From assembly GCA_937900305.1 (NCBI GenBank), contig CALCCV010000556.1, positions 1 to 16,024 on the forward strand: a stretch of DNA of 16,024 nucleotides, written 5' to 3'. The position numbers and the translations under genes were made by a program. Each line of letters opens with the position of its first letter. The stretch's first letter is position 1. The notes beneath the pieces are model-generated. The model had not been told where the DNA came from, ran no database searches, and saw nothing but the letters and a program-made list of their open reading frames with translations. Source of the DNA: an uncultured Pseudobdellovibrionaceae bacterium. GTDB lineage: Bacteria > Bdellovibrionota > Bdellovibrionia > Bdellovibrionales > Bdellovibrionaceae. Of this stretch, positions 1 through 6,745 are shown in pieces.

Positions 1-170
1 AAAAATTGGAGACTCCGGGCATTGAGAGCATCGGCTCTGCCGACTTGCAACGGCCCCGCGGTCTGATCAAGAATGATCGTTTTTATTCCCCAGAGATGAC
101 TAAGGTGGGCGCACATGAGTCCAACTGGACCCGCGCCGACGATGGTCAGGTCTGCCTCAAAGGTTTTCAT
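1..170 (-). CDS. FAD-dependent aromatic monooxygenase, N-terminal fragment (runs off the window)
   Basis: Only the first 56 residues are visible, read from the ATG at 170 down to base 1 with no stop. They form a Rossmann beta-alpha-beta FAD-binding start: after MKTFEADLTI comes VGAGPVG (GxGxxG), then a helix and the strand TIILD, whose acidic end would bind the FAD ribose. A later GRADALNARSLQ stretch is typical of the phenol 2-monooxygenase/MhpA/TfdB branch (FAD_binding_3), which hydroxylates aromatic rings with NAD(P)H and O2. The ATG overlaps the stop of the dioxygenase gene as ATGA (167-170), which indicates translational coupling. From the context I infer that it tailors the isonitrile product made by the two upstream genes, by ring hydroxylation or epoxidation. 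The family call is firm for the FAD fold and moderate for the aromatic-hydroxylase branch; the substrate is unknown. Confidence 0.85.
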   Translation of the reverse strand, partial: MKTFEADLTIVGAGPVGLMCAHLSHLWGIKTIILDQTAGPLQVGRADALNARSLQF

Positions 171-1003
171 GAGTGAAACACCAAGTGCGGATTTTGCAAC
201 GGCGGGGAGCCTAAGACATGCACACGTCGCAAGTGGCGGGATGCGCCACTGGTGAAGGCTTCTCTGCCGTGCAGAAGCGTGTAGTTATCGGAAATAACAA
301 TATCACCTGTTTGCCACTCGTGTGCGTAAAAGTTCTCTGGTGCATAGAGCGCCTTTTGCAGTCCCTGAATCAACCCTTCCACTTCTTCTTGGCGAAGACC
401 TTGAAAGTCATAAGTCGGATGATTGACGAACGACTCATCGCCCGCTTTTGGTGGTTCGCAGTAACGAATCACGGGAAACCCTTTGGTGGGATGAGATGTG
501 ATAATCGGTGCTACTGTTTTGCTGTGATAAAATTCCATTTTTCGCTCGTAAACTCCTGAGGTCCTGGCCCAGAGTTCTCGTTCGCTGGCGGAGATTCGTT
601 CGAGGGCCAGGGCCGTGTTCGAAAATGCAGTTCGGCCGCCCTGATTTTTTTCGGGAGCGCTGACACAGTGGAAAATTTGGTATTCTGGAACTTGAGGACG
701 ATACATTCCATCCCAGTGCAAGGGGACGTAGTTGTGATCAAAAATGTGATCCTCCGGATTTTTTTGTTCCACGAGCTCAAGCACTTTGTCAAATGGCCAA
801 AGGCTGATCTCGCCCCAGAGATCGCAGTAAGTGCAGAACTCGTCCTTCGATGCAAAGTTTTGAAAACCCCGCAAGACAACCAAGTGCTCTTGATTAAAAA
901 GGGCTCGCAAATCACTGACCTGCACTTGTTGAGGCGCATTGCCGGGATGGGCGGTTTCGACCATCGCGCCGAAAGGATGGATTTTTTTATAATTTAATTT
1001 CAT
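167..1003 (-). CDS. isnB: Fe(II)/2-oxoglutarate dioxygenase, PvcB/IsnB type (TauD/TfdA family)
   Basis: A 278-residue TauD/TfdA-fold dioxygenase. The iron triad is visible: H96 and D98 in LHWDG, and H245 in LLHGR. The arginines in RHLRR (256-260) would bind the 2-oxoglutarate carboxylate. The segment around residues 106-130 (PEYQIFHCV, then QGGRTAFSNT) has the character of PvcB/IsnB enzymes. These oxidise the isonitrile acid made by PvcA/IsnA, either decarboxylating it to a vinyl isonitrile or desaturating it. The start at 1003 is preferred because AAAGG lies 8 nt upstream. An ATG two codons earlier (1009) is possible, and longer versions reach back to 1072 but have no better ribosome site. 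The gene begins inside the end of the isonitrile synthase gene (17-base overlap) and its TGA overlaps the ATG of the flavin monooxygenase. The family is certain; the PvcB/IsnB subtype is well supported by the neighbour. The exact reaction is unknown. Confidence 0.92.
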   Translation of the reverse strand: MKLNYKKIHPFGAMVETAHPGNAPQQVQVSDLRALFNQEHLVVLRGFQNFASKDEFCTYCDLWGEISLWPFDKVLELVEQKNPEDHIFDHNYVPLHWDGMYRPQVPEYQIFHCVSAPEKNQGGRTAFSNTALALERISASERELWARTSGVYERKMEFYHSKTVAPIITSHPTKGFPVIRYCEPPKAGDESFVNHPTYDFQGLRQEEVEGLIQGLQKALYAPENFYAHEWQTGDIVISDNYTLLHGREAFTSGASRHLRRVHVLGSPPLQNPHLVFHS

Positions 1004-2138
1004 TGTCATCGCCTTTGTAAATATCATTGTTGTCGTCAAGGAGCTGATAATGACTTGGTTTGCCTTCAGCATCCATCACGAGGTGAGCATTTCTGCTTTC
1101 TGCCTCCCAACGTTTCATGAGGGTAAATCCTTGTCGCGTTTGCACGGCAACTCCGTGCCAGGGGGTCAACCAGGCATTGGTTCCAACCAATTGAATCCCC
1201 AGCTTCCTCGAGCCGCAGGACTGGGGATGAATGGAAAGTCGAATGGACTCTGGAAAATTCTCCGCAATCAATTCGCTCCATGCATTGCTTCTGCGAATGA
1301 CTTCGTACGCTCTCAACCGACAAGATTTTTGAATTGAAGTTCGACTTCGGGTTTGACCCGGGACCAAGGCATCTTCAAACAAGAATCGGGTGATGCCACA
1401 ATACATGCGTTGCGCTTCCTGGGCTTCAGAGCCGTGGATATCACGACCTGCACTTCGAATTCTTTCCTGAAGGGCCTCCAAAGGTTGAGCGTACTTAGCC
1501 ACTAGACTTTGGCGAAGCTGGGCAAAGCTGCCAGAACTGTCATCAATCAGGGTGTCACCCACGTCATCCAGATTGAACGTCGAAATATTTTCCAATTGCA
1601 ATTCTTGAATCTGTTGGTTGAGAGATTTTTGGTAAGAGGTGATGTTCTCGTCAGAAATTTCCACCAGGTCGTTGAATACACGGCCATCTGAACAGATAAG
1701 GATCTTGGCGCCGGGCTCATAAAGTTCGCCCATCTTTCGGCAAAGCTCATTGAGAAAATGAAGTGATTGCTTTTCAGCCATATCGGGAAGAGGACCTAAG
1801 ACTTTCGCTAGATTGGGAGATTTCCCCGGGAAGGCCGGAAGTACAAACTGGATCGGTTCTCCTTTCACCATGGCTGTTGCGACTTTGGGTAAATGCGGAG
1901 CTGAACAGATCGGGCAGGTCAATGAACGACAAGATTCTTCGGAACGCTCCATGCGACGCTTGCGAATAACGACATTTAGGACTTCCTTTGCCAATGCAGT
2001 TACTGATTTGCGATCGGCATCGCGGCCATTTGGGCGACTCGTCGGTTGAGGTTGAGGATGATATATTTGAGCAAAATCCAGCTCGCGATCCTGCTCGAAT
2101 CTCCAATCGCTGACGATCTTTGAATCAAATCTCTCCAT
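987..2138 (-). CDS. isnA: Isonitrile (isocyanide) synthase, PvcA/IsnA/Dit1 family
   Basis: A 383-residue protein with the hallmarks of the pyoverdine/dityrosine (DIT1_PvcA) family. Known members convert an amino acid, usually Tyr or Trp, into an isonitrile with the carbon drawn from ribulose 5-phosphate. Visible motifs include CPICSAPHLPK (75-85), FVLPAFPGKSPN (98-109), the LGPLPDMAE block (114-122), ICSDGRVFNDL (148-158), FNLDD (188-192), LSIHPQ (301-306) and WLTPWHGVAV (323-332). Bacterial PvcA proteins are about 330 residues; the extra length is mostly an N-terminal region of about 65 residues. I chose the ATG at 2138 because GGAG lies 7 nt upstream. In-frame starts at 2180 (ATG) and 2192 (GTG) have poor ribosome sites. 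It is the first gene of the operon, and its last 17 bases overlap the dioxygenase gene. The preferred amino acid cannot be read from the sequence. Confidence 0.94.
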   Translation of the reverse strand: MERFDSKIVSDWRFEQDRELDFAQIYHPQPQPTSRPNGRDADRKSVTALAKEVLNVVIRKRRMERSEESCRSLTCPICSAPHLPKVATAMVKGEPIQFVLPAFPGKSPNLAKVLGPLPDMAEKQSLHFLNELCRKMGELYEPGAKILICSDGRVFNDLVEISDENITSYQKSLNQQIQELQLENISTFNLDDVGDTLIDDSSGSFAQLRQSLVAKYAQPLEALQERIRSAGRDIHGSEAQEAQRMYCGITRFLFEDALVPGQTRSRTSIQKSCRLRAYEVIRRSNAWSELIAENFPESIRLSIHPQSCGSRKLGIQLVGTNAWLTPWHGVAVQTRQGFTLMKRWEAESRNAHLVMDAEGKPSHYQLLDDNNDIYKGDDNEIKL

Positions 2139-2443
2139 GCCAAGTCTCCAAGTTGATAAGTCGCTGAGCCGATAGGTCATTCGCTTAATCACCGACTAGA
2201 GACTTTTAAACCTTTCTAGGCATAAACAAAAACTGATATTGATATCATTTATCATAGGTGTTTTTTATATCAGAGATAGGTTGGTTGCGGGAAAGTGCCT
2301 TCGGGTCCCATTTCTGAAATACGGAAGCGTTGAAATTCTCAGTTCCCTTTCAATTCTCAATCCCTCTCAACTTTTTCTATTTTTATGTCTCAACGAGAGC
2401 TAATCCATTCTCTCGATGAACTGGCACTGCGAAAGGATCAATT
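2139..2443. other. Divergent intergenic region between the isonitrile operon and the gene at 2444
   Basis: These 305 bases separate two divergently read genes and must hold promoters for both. Apart from the Fur-like site at 2235-2253, the part from about 2215 to 2280 is very AT-rich. The part next to the plus-strand gene (2330-2395) is pyrimidine-rich, with repeated TTCTCA/TCTCAA-like words. I see no RNA gene or clear small ORF. Confidence 0.6.
2235..2253. promoter_or_regulatory. Candidate Fur box upstream of the isonitrile operon
   Basis: The 19 bases GATATTGATATCATTTATC match the classical Fur consensus GATAATGATAATCATTATC at 14 positions, including both outer parts. The site is about 97 bases upstream of the chosen isnA start. 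A possible minus-strand -10 hexamer, TATGAT (2256-2251), overlaps its edge, as expected for a repressor site. No convincing -35 was found at the right spacing. The region is AT-rich, so chance similarity is possible. The site could also serve the divergent gene at 2444, though it is about 190 bases from it. Confidence 0.4.
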
Positions 2444-2953
2444 GTGAAATCTCTACTCTCTGTGATTTTATTATTTGCTGGAGTGTTAAAAGGCCCCACC
2501 GCATTTGCCAGCCTTGAAGAAATCTGTTGGCCCAATCACGCCACCGATCCATTGACGGTCAGTCGGATCATGTATCAATTTCGCGATGAATTGCACGAGG
2601 CCGATTTAGTGGTTTCGGTCGGTTCCGCCAACCCGAGCGCCGTATCCGATACCGATTTGCAGACCGCTGCGAACCACGTGGCCACGGCTCGCGCCTGCGC
2701 TGAAGTTGTGTTGACCTCGACGACCGATCTGTATTGGCCAAGCTCGGCCTTCGAAATGTCTGGAGAAGAGCAGATCGCCTATTTGCAAAGTTGGAAAGAC
2801 TACATGACAGATTTCCACACTCAATTGGGAGAGTATCGCGATCGCTTGATCGCGGAAATTCAACTTCCCGTGGGAGAGCGAACTTTTACTGAGCTGAGTT
2901 TGATTCAAGGCCAAGTGAGAGAGACTGCGAACCAAGCTCATCACCATTTGTAG
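2444..2953 (+). CDS. Small exported helical protein, possibly cytochrome b562-like
   Basis: A 169-residue protein starting at GTG, with AAGGA 6 nt upstream. It has a Sec signal peptide (MKSLLSVILL then a hydrophobic core) with a likely cut after A22 (AFA|SLEE), leaving about 147 residues in the periplasm or outside the cell. The mature part is almost all amphipathic helix. An early Met (M43 in SRIMYQF) and a C-terminal His cluster (166-168, after QVRETANQA) fall roughly where cytochrome b562 carries its Met and His haem ligands. The helix ending ...DFHTQLGEYRDRL also resembles that family's third helix. The resemblance is by eye only, so treat the haem idea as a hypothesis. The exported small-protein call is solid. 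The gene is monocistronic; what follows is decayed sequence. Confidence 0.8.
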   Translation: MKSLLSVILLFAGVLKGPTAFASLEEICWPNHATDPLTVSRIMYQFRDELHEADLVVSVGSANPSAVSDTDLQTAANHVATARACAEVVLTSTTDLYWPSSAFEMSGEEQIAYLQSWKDYMTDFHTQLGEYRDRLIAEIQLPVGERTFTELSLIQGQVRETANQAHHHL

Positions 2954-3127
2954 ATGGTAGCTTCTAAGAATAAAAAGAAATTTGCGATCTCCTTCCTGAT
3001 TTCGCAATGGTGGTGAACAAAGCCGTTGGCCGGCAGGGCTGGTCGAAGAATTCAGAGCCAGGTTCACAAGGTGATCCGGCTGCCACCAAAGAAATCATGT
3101 CTTCGCCTACAATTCCGAATTTGATAG

Positions 3128-4241
3128 ATTTCAATTCTCGAAGAAATTGTGCAACCCCAATGGGATGAAAAAGATGGCGACATGACCAATCTGATCATTC
3201 ATCCTTCTCGATTTCGCTCGGTGGTTTACCTCACAGACTTCTTGGGCACCACTCCAGACAAGGTGCCAGTTGGCTGAAAGGACACCAGGTTCGTTGGAAT
3301 TTAAGAGGCTTAAAAGTCAAACCCGGTCTGGCCTCGATCGGGACCAAGGCCGATGCCGAAGGGGGGCGGTTCGTGAGTGATTTGGTTGAACTGAACCTCG
3401 TGGAAGAGAAGATCTTGGCCAATGATCTGGACGGAACCATGGACATCTTAAAAAAAAATCAATCCGGGCACAGTGGCTTTGCTCCGACGGCGAGAACACC
3501 TTTTGGGCAAGGTGTTCTTGGTCAACGGGGAATATCAGTTCGCTCGCGATATTTTTGCGTCGGCAAAAAAATCCTACGGTCCTCACATTCTGCTGGAGGC
3601 GGATTTCAATTTGAGTTGTAAAAGAAAATCGTCAAATTGCGTCGAGCATCGCGATCTTGAAAATTGGTTATCAAAAAACGGATGTTGGAGCCCGATTTGC
3701 AGAACGAGCAGCTGTGCAACTGGCGCGCCTTCTGTGTTATGGTGAAAGTCTAGAGACCTTCGACAGGTTCAAAATTTTTTACTCAAATTTCCGAACCACA
3801 AACAAAGCCGAATGTTGGATCTGGAGCGGCTACATGCACTCACTCTGGCCGAATTTGCGTTGAGTGAAATGGCGTCTTTAGCTATTCGCTGGACGGAGTT
3901 CAGAAGCTTTACGCAGATTTGCCGAAGATGTTGGTTTGGTTTTATTTTGATCTGATTGAATTAGCGCTTTTTCATAAAGAGATTCTGAGTGCATCCCTCG
4001 GCCCGCGTTCAATAAGGCCTCCGTCGACTATGAAACGGTCATTGAATCTTTAAGCCTCGGGAAGATGATCAGCCGCACGGAATTGGAGCGTTTGAATTTA
4101 CCAGTCTTTGCGCGCATCAAAGTTTGTCTCTTGAGCCAGAATGTTCAACCAGAACTAGAACTAGAGACCTACCTCAGACGTCTGCTTCAAGACTGTATTG
4201 AGACAAAGAATATGACGACAGTTTGGCTCAGCCGGAGTTGA
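3128..4241 (+). pseudogene. Decayed gene with at least six frame changes (helical-repeat-like protein)
   Basis: Coding-like sequence continues across this stretch but hops between frames. It begins in one frame (possible ATG 3182) up to a stop at 3275, then passes to the frame of 3271-3450. It changes at an A9 run (3450-3458) into the frame around 3473-3615, changes near 3620 into a frame that stops at 3861-3863, changes before 3812, again near 3895 and near 4002, and ends at TGA 4239-4241. The pieces join into a mostly alpha-helical protein of about 370 residues. Fragments such as GKVFLVNGEYQFARDIFASA look like a tetratricopeptide-type helix pair. I cannot name the family. It may be a decayed relative of the helical-repeat regulator at 5458-6732, on general character only. 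With neighbours intact, decay is more likely than poor sequence. The 174 bases before it (2954-3127) hold no convincing gene and may be further remnant. Confidence 0.75.
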
Positions 4242-4497
4242 ATCATGTTCACTCTTCTGAATCGTGCAAATGGTGAGCCTGTTGCATTTCAGTGCGTTTC
4301 ATTTTGAATCATCGCCGCCAAGGCCGCGCACACAAACGCACACAAACATTGTAAAATTTTGATTATTCAAACCGAATGCTAAACACCTTATGTGAGCGCT
4401 TGAGTGGTGTCACAAAGGATGGCATCGTACATGCATATTCTGCTTGGGGTTGCCTCGCCAGTGTAGAAACGGCGCCGGTAAAGCAGGGGGAGATGTG
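4242..4497. other. Intergenic region with a 10-base tandem repeat
   Basis: These 256 bases lie between the decayed gene and the next exported protein. The one clear structure is CGCACACAAA repeated twice head to tail at 4328-4347. An AT-rich stretch follows (4350-4375) and may hold the promoter of the gene at 4498, but no hexamer pair is convincing. No gene is visible. Confidence 0.5.
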
Positions 4498-5232
4498 ATG
4501 AAGTTCGTTGCGGTGATGAGTGCATTTTTTTTTGGGTTGTCGGCGTTCGCAGGTGGGGGAAGTCTCACAGACGGTCGCATCACTTATATCGGGAAGATCT
4601 CAAACATTACGGATTTTAGAGGATATGGCCAACATCTCTATTATTTTCCAGCGTTTGATTTGGATGCTCCTGACAATGCTCATCGTACAGATTCGGATTC
4701 AGTTTATTTCAATAACGCTTTCGCTCCCTTTATACACCACGCTATTTTTCCGTTGGGAGGTCGCACCTTTTCGCCCGATGCAGGTGGGAGTCCGGTGGGA
4801 GTCAAAGCTCGTGGCGGTCACAACCTCTGGCCAACGTTTACGCTTCCAGATGGTCAAATCGGTCTTTCAGGCACCATCTATGACGATTTTACCCGTCGAA
4901 ACTCAAACAATTCTGTCAACCAAATCAATCTAAAACAAAATTCACCCTCGCAGTTTTGTCTAAGCATTGTCACCGACAACACGAATCTGGAAAACATTCC
5001 TGACGCCCGACTGGAAGTTCGTAACAGCTCAGATACACTTTCGCTACAGAATCACCCGGATCTGACCTTTGATGGAACATCAGATATGTACACCTTTAAA
5101 TTTGTAAACATGGGATCGAACGAAAAAATCAAAATCAGAATGATGACCAAGAAACCAGCGAATGTTCGGGCCACTGGCGCTGGACTTGCGGGAATTTTGA
5201 TTTCCGATGTTTCAACCTGTGCTTCGCGCTGA
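4498..5232 (+). CDS. Exported protein of unknown function, 244 residues
   Basis: The start ATG at 4498 has GGGGGAG 5 nt upstream and directly begins a signal peptide (MKFVAVMSAFFFGLSAFA, cut before GGGS). A longer in-frame form from 4444 would place 18 polar residues before the signal and is unlikely. The mature part of about 226 residues is rich in Asn, Ser, Thr, Gly and aromatics and alternates like a beta-sheet protein. It has only two cysteines, C-terminal and far apart (SQFCLSI and the final STCASR), which could form a disulfide. No catalytic motif or known family is recognised. It stands alone: decayed sequence precedes it and 225 bases separate it from the next gene. Confidence 0.82.
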   Translation: MKFVAVMSAFFFGLSAFAGGGSLTDGRITYIGKISNITDFRGYGQHLYYFPAFDLDAPDNAHRTDSDSVYFNNAFAPFIHHAIFPLGGRTFSPDAGGSPVGVKARGGHNLWPTFTLPDGQIGLSGTIYDDFTRRNSNNSVNQINLKQNSPSQFCLSIVTDNTNLENIPDARLEVRNSSDTLSLQNHPDLTFDGTSDMYTFKFVNMGSNEKIKIRMMTKKPANVRATGAGLAGILISDVSTCASR

Positions 5233-5457
5233 TCGAAAAAGCTTGTTGCCGCGATTCTTCAAAAAAAGTCATGTTAGAATTTGGTCAGGGGTGCGTGACC
5301 GTGTCGACAATGAAAATTGGCTCAAAATGCCTGACCTCGCGGGTTGTTGATCTCAAAAATTTGTAGCTATCTCAAATTTTCAAACACCACTTCTTTTCCA
5401 GGCCATAGAGGAGCTCCACTGTTATTTGGGGTCCGAGAATTGCAAGGGAATAATTCT

Positions 5458-6732
5458 ATGAGAATTCGGCCCTCGACAGCTATCTTGGAGTTTCAACAGT
5501 CCTCTCTTGGCAAGATTGAGGCATTGGATGCAAATGCGAGGTCCTTTGCCGCACGAACGATTGAAAATGATGCCTACATGGCAGAAGCTTTGGCTCTGAC
5601 CGAAGGATCTATTGAACCTCTCGAGCGAGCACGGGCTTTTCTGATGCGAGGCTCCTGTTCTGAAGCCTCATCGATACTGCACAATTTGCCTTATAAGAAT
5701 GACGAAGAGTTGGGTGAAATTCTTTTGGAAAAGGCGCGCCTGTTTTCATTTGAAGGTGAATGGCAAAAAAGTTTAGAGTGCGCTGATCATGCGTACTCGC
5801 TAAAGTTAAATTCGTTGACTCACTTCACAGTTCTGCAAGTTCGTTCGGTCGTCCTTTTTGAGTTAGGGTATCTCACTGAGGCTTTGGCGGCCTTAGCGCC
5901 GATCTACTCTTTAGCCAAGATGTTTCCTTTCGCCGACCATGAAATTTTTGCGGACAGTTTGAAAGTTAAAATTTTGTCGAGACTCGGCTTGCATGAAAAG
6001 GCTGGCCATTTGATATCTGACATTTGGGAACGATGGCTTCGCAAAGGAAATTTCAACAGTGTTCAACTGTTAAGTCTGCTGCGAGCGATGGCCGATGTGG
6101 CCATTGGCAAAGGAGGTTGCCCTACCTCTCTGCTTTACGCGACTTATTTGATCGCCAAAGCCAGTGGACTTGGTCTTTACGAAGGCATGGCTGTTTTGCA
6201 ATTGCATTTGTCCTCCATCGCCGGTCAAAAACAAGCGTGGAGTGATGAGATCTCCACCGCCGTTCAGAAGTTTTCTCGAATTAGAAAGCTGATCAGTGAG
6301 TTGAACAGCGCAGCTGACGATCAAGTTTCAACTTCGATATCGATATCGACATCAGCAAGGGTGCTTATCCAGCTGAAAGCAAATCGCGAGTCACTGGGAT
6401 CCGCTCAATGCCAAACGAGTGGATTGCACCGAGAACCGAGCCACCTCATTTTTGTAGATGGTTCATTGCTGGTGAGCCTTTCACCATTGACGTTTGCCGT
6501 TCAAAAATTTCCCTCGCAGATCAAGAGGGCGTTGGCCTTGCTTGCGGAGGGGCCTGTTGCTCGCGGTGACTTTTTCTCATGCATGAATGATGGTCAGAAG
6601 TATTTTCGGGACACTCACGATGGGGTTGTGCGAACTCTCTGTCACCGAATTCGCAAAGTCACCGGACTTGAAGTCGAGTCGGTAAACAATCACCTGCAAT
6701 TGAAGAAATCAATTGTCGTGAAGTTTGCCTAA
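5458..6732 (+). CDS. Helical-repeat protein with C-terminal winged helix, likely transcription regulator
   Basis: A 424-residue soluble protein without signal peptide. The ATG at 5458 has AAGGGA 8 nt upstream. The in-frame TTG at 5344 would add 38 unlikely residues. Residues about 45-300 are helix pairs of tetratricopeptide type, with alternating Ala, Leu and Gly at TPR-like spacing (for example around RARAFLMRGSCSEASSIL and LEKARLFSFEGEWQKSLE). After a Ser/Thr-rich linker, the last 85 residues look like an OmpR/PhoB-type winged helix: helices through RALALLAEGPVARGDFF, then VVRTLCHRIRKVTG as the recognition helix and LEVESVNNHLQL as the wing hairpin. This resembles one-component regulators with a DNA-binding domain fused to TPRs, though here the winged helix is at the C-terminus. 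The gene lies 13 nt before the secreted protease gene and is probably co-transcribed with it. Its signal and targets are unknown. Confidence 0.8.
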   Translation: MRIRPSTAILEFQQSSLGKIEALDANARSFAARTIENDAYMAEALALTEGSIEPLERARAFLMRGSCSEASSILHNLPYKNDEELGEILLEKARLFSFEGEWQKSLECADHAYSLKLNSLTHFTVLQVRSVVLFELGYLTEALAALAPIYSLAKMFPFADHEIFADSLKVKILSRLGLHEKAGHLISDIWERWLRKGNFNSVQLLSLLRAMADVAIGKGGCPTSLLYATYLIAKASGLGLYEGMAVLQLHLSSIAGQKQAWSDEISTAVQKFSRIRKLISELNSAADDQVSTSISISTSARVLIQLKANRESLGSAQCQTSGLHREPSHLIFVDGSLLVSLSPLTFAVQKFPSQIKRALALLAEGPVARGDFFSCMNDGQKYFRDTHDGVVRTLCHRIRKVTGLEVESVNNHLQLKKSIVVKFA

Positions 6733-6745
6733 AGGAATGGAAACA

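Noticed and set aside
3450..3458. A9 run as a programmed frameshift or slippage site
   Set aside because: At least five other frame changes occur in the same stretch with no slippery sequence, so decay is the simpler reading.
5283..5300. GGTCA/TGACC inverted repeat before the regulator gene
   Set aside because: Only five bases per arm with an 8-base gap; expected by chance at this length.
6334..6349. Perfect 16-base palindrome TCGATATCGATATCGA
   Set aside because: It lies inside the Ser/Ile-rich linker of the regulator gene and follows from repeated codons; a protein-binding role there is unlikely.
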